Source: Trema orientale | Taxonomy: Eukaryota; Streptophyta; Magnoliopsida; Rosales; Cannabaceae | Assembly: GCA_002914845.1 (NCBI GenBank) | Contig: JXTC01000192.1 | Coordinates: forward strand, 322,338-386,337 | Direction: 5' to 3' | Length of the DNA: 64,000 nt | Shown here: in pieces, positions 44,297 to 55,484 of the stretch | Layout: every line of letters begins with the position of its first letter | Numbering within the stretch: the stretch's first letter is position 1 | Made by a program: the position numbers and the translations under genes | Notes under the pieces: generated by a model | What the model saw: only the letters and a program-made list of their open reading frames with translations | The model's database searches: none | Told to the model about the DNA's origin: nothing

Positions 44297-47200
44297 ATGA
44301 AATCGCAGATGGGAGAAGAGAGAGGTAGCGTTGCCTTCTTCACAACCTATCGACCACCAGTGCCAGTGGACATATTCTCATGCCCGATTCGGCCGACGTC
44401 GAAGCGAGATGAGCTTCACATGACTGACAGAAGGTCCTACAATTACAGTGGCCAGTTCATTCCTCCGGCGGCTCTCAAGACAATTCTCAAGCACCCAAAA
44501 TTAGCTTCCAAATTCGGCAGTGAGGCCGATGTAGATGCAGGTCGTCTCTCCGGTATGGTCTTTGTCTCTGAACGACGCGACCAGCTCGAAACGCTTCACA
44601 TAGCTATCCGCTCCATTGAAAATCAAGCCAACGTCAACATCTTCAGTTTCGCTGATGTTTTTGGCACCTTCAACGGTGTTCGCATGGAAGACAGCGGTTG
44701 CGTTGCTGGTGATTATCTCGTCTATGTCACCACCAAAGATGACCCCGGTTTTCGCCGTGAGCCCTGGACTGCCGTTTACAAAACCAATCTAAAGACCGGA
44801 CTAACCGACCGCCTCACCCCACCAGGTTTTTCGTCCCTCATTCTTTTACTTCTATTATGATATAACAACAAACATGTATAAAATTAACAAACTATCATTT
44901 CTGTTGATCTATTCTATTTTTCCTGACTAGCTTTTTACCCACTTTTTTGCCAATACAGGTTTTTCTTGCGTAGCTACCTTTTGGTTACTTTTTGTACCTT
45001 TTTCTTCTTTTAATAAAATTTTCCACCTTCTGATTATTGAGCGTGGGGTGATAGGAAGGTTGTGCCAACTTAGTCGGATGTTTGAATTCTTTCTTGACAT
45101 GCTTCTTCCTCTACTGGACATTATTCATTTAAAAAAGAAAAAAGAAAAACATATATGAAGCATGACTTTTCTGTGATGATCGAACGTAGAGAAAAACTGA
45201 TTTCTTCCTAATTCTGCATCAATAGGGGAAGCTGATTTAAACCCCTCGGTGTCACCATCCGGAGAGAAGATAGCGGTGGCTTCGTTCCAGAAAAAGGGTG
45301 GTTGGAATGGTGAGATTAAGTATCTAGAGACTGACATTTATGTGATGAGTGTGGAGAATCCCTTGGAGCGTACATTGGTTGTAGAGAATGGTGGGTGGCC
45401 GACGTGGGGAAGTGACAACGTCATATTTTTTCACCGCATGGTTGGGGATTCTTGGGGTGTATACCGAGCTGACATTAGCAACGGTCCCACATCAGTCACT
45501 CATCGCGTAACTCCAGCCGATATTAATGCTTTTACTCCGGCGGCCATTGATGCCACCAAAGTCGCAGTGGCAACCATCCGTAAAACATCAAAGTTTACGG
45601 ACACCCGCCAAGAAGTACATTATCGACACATTGAGATTTTTGATTCAACTCGACCACAGGAAAGCATAAAAATCACTCAAAACACAAGACCAGAAGCTGA
45701 CCACTTTGGTCCCTTTGTGATAGATGGTGGGAAGCGCATCGGTTACCATCGTTGCAGGAGCGACGATCTTAAGGTATATATCGAACACTTTTCAAACTTT
45801 GGAAGCCCTTTCTATAGCCATGTTTAACTTAATTAAGGACTACTATAATGGATTCTTGTGACAGAGTGAAGAAGATATAAAAGAGCGGTTCCACAAGCTC
45901 AAGTCTCCAAATCCGGATGTAGGACTGTTCAGGGTGTCGGGAGCATTTCCATCATTTTCCAAGGACGGTTCCAAGCTTGCTTTTGTTGACAATGAGTTCA
46001 AGTCCGTGTGGATAGCCGATAGCAAAGGGTTGCGTGTTGTTTTCGAGGTATGTATAACATATTATAATTTTGTGTTAATTAATGCGCAACTGTATTTGGC
46101 GCTGGTAGGTGATGAGTTTAATTTGTTTATGTAGACCAAAGGCCCAGACAACATCTTCTCGCCAGTTTGGAACCAAAATCCGGAAAAAGATATATTGTAT
46201 GTATGCATGGGTCCTTCTTTCAATGCTGAAAAAAGACTAGACATCTGTGCTATCAGCGATGTGTCTAGTAAAAAAGCAAAGCATCCTAAACGACTCACAA
46301 AGATAGGTACCAATAATGCCTTCCCATCCACCAATAAAGAAGGTAACTCCCGACTAATTATTCCTTCTGATACTATTGGCTGTACATAGGACTAAGTTTT
46401 ATCCATTGTGTATTATATAAAATTTTTCGTCAACGTAATGATGAGTCCCATTACATTTTCAATTCGTAAAAGAAGCTAATATACATTGTTTTACCAATCC
46501 TTTGGCACCCATTAGAAAGTTACCAGCTAAGTACTGTTCGTTATAATATGCTTTTGAATAGCGAAAGATTCTTCATATATATTATAATATAGTTTCCAAT
46601 ATTTATACGCATGGTTTGAAAATTGTAACAGGAACGAAATTAGTTTTTCGATCTACAAGACATTGGCGGGGTGAAGGACACAAGAATCTATACATAATGG
46701 AGGATGCAAGATGTGGAGACTTTGAAGGAGCCGAAGTAACAAGGCTAACAGAAGGGCCTTGGACTGACACACATTGCCAATGGTCCCCAAACGGAGATTG
46801 GATAGTATTCTCGTCAACCCGTGACAAGCCCAAAGAAGGTGTACCAAAAACTGACAACGATCTTGACCCTGGATACTTTGCAGTGTTTTTAGCGAAGGTG
46901 CCCAAAACCAAGGATGAGCCGCCGGTGGTGGTTAGAGTGGTGGCAAGCGGAATTGATCTTGCGGGGCATGTGAACCATCCATTCTTCAGTCCGGATGGAA
47001 AAAGCATCGTTGTGACTGCGGATCTTGCCGCAGTGTCTGTTGATCCCATCTCTCTACCTTTCTTGGAGCACTCGGTGCGGCCCTATGGAGATATCTTCAC
47101 TATCGACATTAACCCGGATGACATAAAAAAGAACAAGAATGTGAAGAAGTTCAAGCGCATCACGCATACTAGGTTTGAGAACTCCACTGCTAGTTGGACC

Positions 47201-47347
47201 ATGTTCCCAACGCAGGACCCGAATGCTGCATGGAACAAGGTTTTAAACACAGGCCACGTTGTGCCATGCCCTTATTATGCACAGAGTCAAGGAGGCGAAA
47301 GTTGGCACATGACTGGTCTCCTTTGCATCCCAAAAAGATGTTGTTGA
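44297..47347 (+). CDS. Beta-propeller protein, DPP6 N-terminal-like / TolB-like family
   Basis: Five exons join in frame with GT-AG introns: 44297-44825, 45226-45773, 45865-46047, 46135-46342, 46632-47347 (stop TGA), giving 727 residues. WD40-like/PD40 propeller signatures recur along the protein: VSPSGEKIAVAS (about residue 186), FSKDGSKLAFVD (about 393), WSPNGDWIVFSS (540) and FFSPDGKSIVV (607). This matches the plant family annotated as DPP6 N-terminal domain-like, whose biochemical role is not settled; no peptidase catalytic domain is present. I see no signal peptide at this start (MKSQMGEERGSVAFFTTYRP). The first in-frame ATG is used; an internal Met5 is an alternative. The reading frame is intact throughout, so it is probably a working gene. 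The minus-strand frames over it are shadows. Confidence 0.88.
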
Positions 47348-47661
47348 TTGCCTTTGCGTTCCTATCTACCTGTCGTCGTTCCGTATGCTTTCAGTTTATG
47401 TTACAATAATATCATTATCTTTATCCGATAATGAAATTTCATTGTAAGAGACATGGCTAAAGAAAAACGTAATTACTGCTTGTTGTGTTCGAACTTATTA
47501 CAGTGGAAAGCAAATCATTGTTGTGTTTTTTTTTTTTTTTCAAAATAAAGATTATAAATTACTCTTGGTCTCACAATCATCCTCTTCTTACAAAATTTTT
47601 GACTTCGAAATTTGATTATCATCCTCTCCTTACATTGTTTCAATATTTTTATCATCATATC

Positions 47662-49468
47662 TGTTAATTTTGGAAAACAATTTTCACATATGCGGAAGCT
47701 TTAGAACACTGAGATTTAAAACATTTATTAAATTTTTCTAGGATCATGATGGTTCTATATTGATTTTTTACTGATAAAAAGAATAGAAGATATAGTTACC
47801 ATTAAAGACTTAGTTGCTTAAGCTTTCTTTTTGATGACACCAAAGATCTTCTTCTCTAATCACCCTGCCAAATATGTAGTGTTTGAGTACTTCCTAGATC
47901 AACATTTGAAATAGCACTCTTTTTCTCTATCTTTTTCTCTCTAGAACAATTAGAGAGTTAGAATAAGATTAACTTATTTCTATATCATGCAACTAGAGAA
48001 TAGAAAAAACTATGAGAACTTGTTTCTCTCTTTTCTCTATGGTATATGGTATGGTTTTTTCTCTATGGCAAGTACTTATAATAGTAGTAGTGAAAGTAGG
48101 AGTGAGTGAATCTAAATTTTTCTCTCACTATATATGTTAAATTGCCTCATTAAAATTAATTAAATAGTAAATTATATAGTGGTAGGATTAGTGGGTAGAT
48201 CTAATTTCCACTACATATAAAAAGATGATAGTTGATATTTAATTAATTGAATAACTAAAAAACAATTAATTAATTCATAATTAATTAATTATTAGTTTTG
48301 GGGCAATTTCACTGCTACATGTAAATTATGTATAATTTAACTATTACATTATATCATAATTTTTACCATAGTGCTATATTAATTTATAACAATTATAAAT
48401 TAATTTAATCATAAATCTCACATATCTTATGGTACAAAGATGATAGAAAAGGGACCTATAAACTTATAATTTAAGCTCCAATCAATTTTATTTATCAATT
48501 TAACTCTTAAATCGATAAATTAAAATCATTAATTTCAATGTTATTCCACTATAAACTTGAAATTGTGCTCTTGAATTTATAGTATAATTTATTCAACATA
48601 AAAGCATTGAATTCTACATTGATTTAATCATTGCATATAGATTAATACTCTATAAATAGTTCATAATTAGAGCTAGATAATTCCGTTATCTCTCTAATTA
48701 TATCTTAGTTCTTGAATTCTATTTGATTCTCTAACGAACAATTAATTTGCGACTATCTCACAAATTTGAGCACTCTATTGTTTAAGTTCTGAATTAATTA
48801 TTCAAGAGAACTATTTTTTTGTCTTTCAAAAAAAAAAAAGGAATGAATTCTATATTTGTATATTAATATTCCTAGCTACTTGTTTCATTGTATCTCTAAA
48901 ATACAATAGTTGGGTTTGGCATGAGTAAACTTTTATCGAGTAAATTAAAAAAAAAATATATCATAAATAGGAGTCCATTAACTCAGGATTAAGACTATTC
49001 TATATATGATTATCTTATGATGAATTTTTGAACTTTCTACTTATGTCACGGAATTTATTAGATATTTTAAAAATTCATCTAGTCCGATCTTGTATAATCG
49101 TATTATACAAAGTACCTCTATCCTTTAATGTCTCTTTGTTGAATAATGTCTCTTTATTGAATAATCCGGATAAGATTACTCTATTATAAATTTTGATGGA
49201 CTATACTAATAATGTTAATTTAATTATATTTCAAAACTATAATTAATTATTATGGATCATTTTAGATTATTATCCATGCATTCAATCCTCACGTATATAT
49301 ATTTTATATACTGAATGATGGTTACATACATAATCTAGGAATATTCATGATAATGAATAATTTTATCAACAATAATATTCATATATGCAAATAAAATCCT
49401 TAATAAAATTATACTCTTAAACATTTAATTTAGTAAAATGAATAAACGTTAGGGCATAATCCCTAACA
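47662..49468 (-). mobile_element. Solo LTR (1807 bp), same family as 18750-21131
   Basis: It begins TGTTAATTTTGG and ends CCCTAACA, with flanking 5-mers ATATC (47657-47661) and GTATC (49469-49473) that match at 4 of 5. Long stretches correspond to the 2382-bp copy: 'atgttattccacta', 'agctccaat', 'attgcatatagattaat', 'attaatattcctagctactt'. It lies about 315 bases downstream of the propeller gene. No internal coding. Confidence 0.8.
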
Positions 49469-50437
49469 GTATCACGTAGCTCGTTCTATCGAAGTTTCTT
49501 CATAATACTATTACTAGAGAAATCTTATTATCCTTCCATAAGATTTCTCTTTTATTCAAATTTTCGAAATAGGACAAATGTACGCAACCAAGAAAACGAA
49601 ATGTATATATATATATAACTCATTATATGTGATTACGGTTATATTCTTATGGAAGATGTATGATATCCAGAATCAAATTAATGCCATTAACTGGTCACAC
49701 TTCAGTTTTAAACTCATTTCTCTTTCTAGCTCTCGATAGTAACTTAAAATGTATAATCTTCGTAGAATTCTCTATTTGTCTTCTATGTCTCTCACACATA
49801 AAGGGTTATTGCCTCCTATACGAGAATAATTTCAGATCTCGTACTTTTGTACGAAAAATGTAGAATGTAACTCTTAGCTATGCATCTCACTTACAATCTC
49901 CTCTTTTAACTCTCTAAATCTTAAAATATTTCAACTTGTCAAATTCATAAGATTATAAATCAAAGAAATTCTAAAGCCTCGTACTCCATCTATCGTAGCA
50001 AAAAAATACCTTACTACATTAGCGGGAAATCAATTCTATTATTTTTCCAGATCTCGGGTCGGATTTAATGTATTATATGTTTATTCATAGAATTGGATAC
50101 TATATTTCCTTTCTAACCTCGAGATCTTCTAGTCTGACATACAGATTGAAGAATTACAGAGTGTAGCCTCTGTTTCTCAAACTTGACTACGTGCACCAAT
50201 GGACACAAGCACTTCATTCCTCCACTCCAAAATTCTAAAACCCAAACCTTAGATTTTGTGAAGCATCTGTCAACTGAATTCCTTCGTTTTTTATGACCCT
50301 GAAGTATCTATTTGTAACAAATTAAGAGGGAGAATACATCGTCCTACTATAAGATTATCTGTTGTGCGGATTGCCACCTTGGAGTTGTGGAAATGCCTCT
50401 CTCTAGCGCCTGGCCGAGATTCAAGCAATCCAAAAAT
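49469..50437. other. Stretch without a recognised feature
   Basis: AT-rich, with no domain in the frame at 49660-49863 and no bounded repeat visible. Confidence 0.4.
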
Positions 50438-50622
50438 GAGCAATGTTATAAGACACTAGTAATGTCCAACACCACAATGACGTGTCTGTCTGTTACTGGA
50501 TGATTCTATTTAATAAATTGGGTCCCATATAGGTCACACCCAAAGTATAATTATAATTAGCTAGTAACAGTCTGACACATCATGTGGTGCTAAATACTAT
50601 ACGGTGTCCCATAATATTACTC
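50438..50622. mobile_element. Palindromic MITE (185 bp)
   Basis: Left 'gagcaatgttataagacact', then 'caacaccaca'; the complement of the right end reads 'gagtaatattatgggacacc', then 'tagcaccaca'. Pairing continues through 'gactgttact' to near the middle. No coding. Confidence 0.75.
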
Positions 50623-50795
50623 AATTCAAATAGGCTACTTGACCATCTATGGATGCAAAGGCTACTGTTTGGGGATATTATTATTCATAATAGCGCTCTT
50701 GTACATTTATATTTTACTTATATCGTTGTTATTTTATTTATTTTTACAATCATTGCAGTTTTTCAAATAAATTTCCAAATCTACTCATTCTCATC

Positions 50796-51127
50796 ATACT
50801 AGTTGACTATTTTATTTGTCAATTGATTATTTTTCTTACTAGTTGATGATCTTTTTTAGACATAGTAGCCAATTGATTTATCTTTTTTAGGCTTAGCAAC
50901 CAGTTGATTATCTTCCTTACTAGATGACTATCTTTCTTACTAGTTTATTATCTTCTTTACCAGTTGATTATTTTCTTTAGACTTAGTAACTAATCATCTA
51001 TCTTCTTATCAGTTGATTATCTTCGTTAGACTTAGTAATCAGCTAATTATTTTTATTATATTTATAAATTTTATTTTAAGACTTAGTAACTAGTTGATTA
51101 TCTATATCATACTAGAACAAATCACAA

Positions 51128-51171
<44 letters not shown>

Positions 51172-51183
51172 AACTAGTTGATA
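50796..51183 (+). repeat. Degenerate minisatellite built on 'agttgattatctt'
   Basis: Words of the type 'actagttgattatcttcttta' and 'agacttagtaac(c/t)agttgatta' recur with irregular spacing of about 20-45 bases (at least ten copies). A 38-base A-run (51129-51166) interrupts the array, after which one unit, 'aaactagttgat', remains. Confidence 0.75.
51129..51166 (+). repeat. Poly(A) run, 38 bases
   Basis: Uninterrupted A tract inside the minisatellite. It is not clearly the tail of a retrocopy, since no such sequence precedes it. Confidence 0.95.
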
Positions 51184-51831
51184 GTGTTAAGATTTTCATT
51201 GATTCCATTGATTTGTTATTAATTGCCTTCCTTGATTTTCTCCTTAGGTGTCATTTACGTGATTATAGGTCTATTAGCTTTAATTATATAAATATGATAG
51301 CTACATATTAGTCTATGCTATCTATACATTGATGTACTAAATCTTATTTGTGAATGAGAATTATTCAATCCAAAATTTTAAATTGTATCAGAGTATTCCA
51401 GTTCTTTCATTCACTGCAAATAGGAAAAAAAAAAAAAAAAAAAAGCAAATAGCAAAGTAACAAAACAAAACACCTATACAAAACCTGCATAACCCAAAGC
51501 AAAATTTTTGAATCCACAAACCCTTTCAAGACCTTAAAACCTAGACTTCTCGTCCCAGATTACCAAGATTTATCGAGGTGGGCCTTTGAAGTGTCGTCGC
51601 TTTCACTACTGCCATTGTGTCCAAACTGCGCCAAGATCATCTTCGAAACCTGAACCACTACACCTGTCGCCAAGTACCCATTAGCCACCGACTGCCATCC
51701 GAATAGCCGCCATCTGCAACCCCCCGTTGTGCACTACTACAATTCTAGGAAACAAAGAAGTCAAACTCTATGACTGTTTAGTCTGGACCAATTGCAAAGA
51801 CAGCAAAAAGGATATGGGTAGGACTAACTTA

Positions 51832-52037
51832 GGCCAAAATGACTTTTTTGTACATTTTTTTTTAAAATGACAATTTTAGAAGTGTCAAGAACTTTTTGAT
51901 CTATGGTTAAGGATTTCTTGACCATGAAAAATTCCTAAATAATGACTTTTTATGGTTAAGAAGCTCTTGATTTATGGTCAAAATTTTCTTAACACTCTTA
52001 AAAATATCATTTTTAAAAAAATAAAGTCATTTTGGCC
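51832..52037. mobile_element. MITE inside the copia fossil (about 206 bp)
   Basis: Left 'ggccaaaatgacttttttgt', then 'aaaatgacaatttt', 'aagaactttttgat'; the complement of the right end gives 'ggccaaaatgactttatttt', 'aaaatgatatttt', 'aagaaaattttgac'. The inverted arms are about 95 bases. The target duplication is not clear. Confidence 0.75.
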
Positions 52038-52599
52038 AGGTTGTCCTATCTATGTCATTTTCTCTTGATCATTTGCATTTAAGTCAAAACCCAGATATTA
52101 TAGTATCTATCAGATTATTATTAGAGTTAATATTATTGTCATTATAGTCCAAGCTTACAAAAGAGGAAAAAAATTTCGTTGTTTTTTTTATTAAAAAAGT
52201 GAGTGCACAAGGTATCGAATCATCCGGGACAAATTAAATCTATTCCCATTGTTTACTTTGAAGGGATTTTTAATACTAGAATAATTCTCAATGAATGAAA
52301 CTATGATGTTTGGTCCCAATTGATGGGGATATATATTGTCGAGAGGGAGAAACTCTCTTACATTCATGGAAAATAAAGCCACCTCTTATCTCAGAAGCCC
52401 GATACAAAAAGTGTTATGTTGAATCAAAAAGTCTAAAGGTGGCTGTTGATGTCGACAACCCCAGATATTATGAAGAGATATATATGCTTACCTACTGCCT
52501 ACTAAATACAAAGGGTCATATCAAGGGCTTTTTATGATGGAAATGATGAATTTCAAGTCTTCACTCTGAATCAAAAGGCATTCCTTGCACAGGAAAGTA

Positions 52600-53160
52600 G
52601 AAATTAAAAGTCTCTCTATATATTATGAGAAGTTGACTGAAATTTTCCGCATATTCGACAACCGTGATAAAGTGGTCATAAAGGATCTGGATGATATTGA
52701 AGCATATTGGAAGTCTATTGAATGACTATGTCAACATAATTTTTTTTTTTTTTTTGAAGGATTAGATATAGCTTTTCTCAAAAGTTTGTATTGAGATTCT
52801 ACACAAAGAACCAACCCCAAATTTGGAAGAGTGCTATTATATGATTCAAAGTAAATCAATTCATTGTATCGCTTCGAGCGAAGAGATAGAAAACTTTGAA
52901 TCTTCAGTCTTGGTGGCTCGAAACTGATCCAATCAAAATTGGAATCTTATAAAACCTAACGAATCTACCTACAAATACACTCACTGCAAAAAAAACTAGC
53001 CATTGCAAAAGTTAATGTTTTAAACTTATTTGATATCTTGATTGGTGGGATCCTAATTATATGATCCACGGAAGAAGATTTCTAAAACATCCTCTACTAT
53101 TATAATCTTTGAAAAAAAGACATGATATTGTTGGAAGTACCTCAGCAATGGCAGTGGTTG
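52600..53160 (+). pseudogene. Ty1/copia gag-like remnant
   Basis: Readable segments include FRIFDNRDKVVIKDLDDIEA with YWKSIE (about 52645-52720) and PNLEECYYMIQ (about 52815-52850). They match the gag (UBN2-like) polyproteins of plant Ty1/copia elements. Fossil, broken. Confidence 0.6.
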
Positions 53161-53641
53161 TAGATGATTTTTTGTGGTCTTAAAGTATTCTCAAAGTTTA
53201 TTTATGGCAAGTTATTCTACATCAACTTGACGGAGAGCGTTAAGATTTCCATTGAATCTATTGATTTGTTATTAGTTGTCTTCCTTGATTTCTCCTTATA
53301 TATTATTGACATGATTATAGGTCTACTAGTTTTAATTATAGAAATATGTTAGCTATGTATTAGTCTATGTCATCTATATATTGATGTGCCGAATCTTAGA
53401 ATATTTGTGAATGAGAATTATTCAATCTAAATTTCAACACGTTAAGATTTCAATTGATTCCATTGATTTATTATTAGTTGGTTTCCTTGATTTTCTCCTT
53501 AGATGTCATTCACATGATTGTAGTTCTGTTAGCTTTAATTATAAAAATATGTTAGCCACGTATAAGTATATGCCATCTATACGTTGAAGTACAGAATTTT
53601 AGATATTTGTGAATAAGAATTATTCAATCCAAATTTTAACA

Positions 53642-54128
53642 TGGTATCGTCCTTAGCATTAGGGAACAGAACTAGTTTTTGATTATTTTTTGGCCAGTTG
53701 CCAGAGAACGTACTCAATCTTTGCTCCAAGGTCTGAGACTGGTTATGTTTTTCATTTACAGCTTTCTCCACAACTCTCATTCTTTATTTTCGTTTTTGGT
53801 TTTTATAGTTCAGTTGTAATTTCTAAAAAAACTTCAGCGTCATTTACAAACATTTAGGGTAGAAAACTAGTAGATTAGTAAAGTTTTTAATCAATTGCTA
53901 TATATGAAAATACCAAACTTTAAAAATATTATATATGTAAGAGGCTTCCAATATTAATAGAAATAGCTCAATTATAATTAAAAGCTAATTATGATTGTTG
54001 TTAATTGGTCTATTAGAGTTTAGACTATTTAGATCTATTAGGTACCTATCTAGCTCACATACTACCCATAATTAAATGAGTGATTAGTTGATAGCTGAGC
54101 CTAATAAGCCTAATAGGGTGACACCTCT
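53642..54128. other. Primer-binding-like site and short internal copia remnant, then unassigned
   Basis: The first bases after the third LTR read TGGTATCG, resembling a Ty1/copia primer-binding site. After about 150 bases nothing further is recognised. Confidence 0.4.
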
Positions 54129-54133
54129 CTAGT

Positions 54134-55479
54134 TGATGAGTGAGTTTTACTCACGAATTAGATATTGTTTAAGCTATACATTTGGTGGATTCTCGAGGTT
54201 TTTAGAGGTTTTATTTGTATTTTTCGATGTTTTATTTTGTAGGTTAGTTAATTTTGATCTACGTGGTGAAAATAGCATGATTTATGGTAAGTTGGACACA
54301 TAGAAGAGAGTGCCTTGACACTTGTTTTTGGTACTAGAGCACTTTAGAGATTTAAAAGGAGTGAAATTTTAAAGAGAAAAAAAAGTTCCAAAGGAATCGG
54401 TTATTAAGAAGCGCTCTGGTGCTAGTTCGAGCAAAGAAAAAAAAGATGGACAGCAAGAGTGGCGCTCCGGCGCCATACAATCGGTGCCCCGGTGCCACTC
54501 TGCGGGAAGCTTTATAAAAATCATCTTAAGACGTCTTTTGACCTAGTTTTTATGGCGGCTGCCTCCTAGCCTATAAATAGGTTTTTCTAGACTTATTTGG
54601 GAGATTCTCAAGCCAAAAATAACTCAGAAAATAAGGGAGATAGCGAGAGTGAAGGATTGAAGTCAGCGCGATTGGCAACCCGGAGACTGAATACCATTGA
54701 TTCGACTTCTAACTTTTTCTACTCTTCTTTGTTCTTTCTTTTCCACGCTATAACTATGTTTAGAGTTTGTTTTCTCTTTATTATGAACTAATTTTTATTT
54801 TTTAGGGATACGATGTAGCCGGATTATGATGTCTTAAAATATTTTAATTCCAATTCAATTTTATGTTTATTTCCCATTCTATGCTAATTATATTAATCTA
54901 TGCTTAATACTTGTGAGAGCCTGATCAACTTTTCCATGAATTAGAGGTTTGATCCAAGATCTGAGAAGGGAGGATTGAATTTATCATTGATTAATATAAC
55001 ATGAGATTATCATAGGATAGAGATATCTATGAGGCTTGTGTAGTATTATGAATTTCTTGTGCTTAATGAGTTTTGATAGGTTCATAGTATATACAGCGAT
55101 GTTGAAACTTGTCTATTGAAATATATTTATTAGTTCTTGAGAAAGATTAATAGATATAATAGAGAAATTCATTGTTAGCATAGGGAATGGACATTAATTG
55201 ATTGGATTGAATAATTTAGACGGATTAATCTAGGTGAATCGGAAACCCTAGGTCTTTAGTTACTTGATTGTCCTATTTATTATTTTATTTTTCTTTTCTT
55301 TTTATTTACTTATTAGATTTATTTTTATGAAATTATTCCTTTTGATTTGCTTTCAAATAAAATTAGAGTTAGAATAATTTTGGTACTTAGTACGCACAGT
55401 CCTCGTAGGAACGATACTCATACTTACACTGTATTACTTATTCGGTGACGTGCACTTGCGTTCAATAAATTCCACAACA
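54134..55479 (+). mobile_element. Solo LTR (1346 bp) with a perfect 5-bp target duplication
   Basis: It begins TGATGAGTGAG, ends CCACAACA, and is flanked by CTAGT (54129-54133 and 55480-55484). A TATA-like 'tataaatagg' lies at about 54573. The end region carries 'cctcgtaggaacgatactc' and 'gtgcacttgcg', typical of plant Ty3/gypsy Tat/Athila-group LTR 3' ends. Relatives: 9180-10612 and 62570 to the window end. The frame at 54597-54791 is within it and unsupported. Confidence 0.9.
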
Positions 55480-55484
55480 CTAGT

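Larger units (their letters stand above)
51185..53641 (+). mobile_element. Ty1/copia gag-type fossil with three short LTR copies
   Basis: Three direct copies of a roughly 200-base LTR are present: 51185-51383, 53238-53439 and 53440-53641, the last two back to back. Each starts with T/C-GTTAAGATTT and ends near ATTTTAACA. A primer-binding-like TG(G/T)TATC follows the first and third (51384 and 53642), as in elements primed by initiator Met-tRNA. Between LTR1 and LTR2 lies a gag-like stretch (next entry); no pol part is seen. The tandem LTR pair plus a second internal start at 53642 suggests recombination between neighbouring copies. Broken; a MITE sits at 51832-52037. Confidence 0.75.

Noticed and set aside
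46603-47049. 148-residue minus-strand frame
   Set aside because: Shadow of exon 5 of the propeller gene.
51129-51166. Poly(A) as the tail of a retrocopied gene
   Set aside because: The upstream sequence is the minisatellite, not a coding or SINE-like body, and no target duplication is visible.
50796-51183. Possible CRISPR-like array
   Set aside because: Repeats are degenerate with irregular spacing and no unique spacers, in a plant nuclear context; it is a minisatellite.
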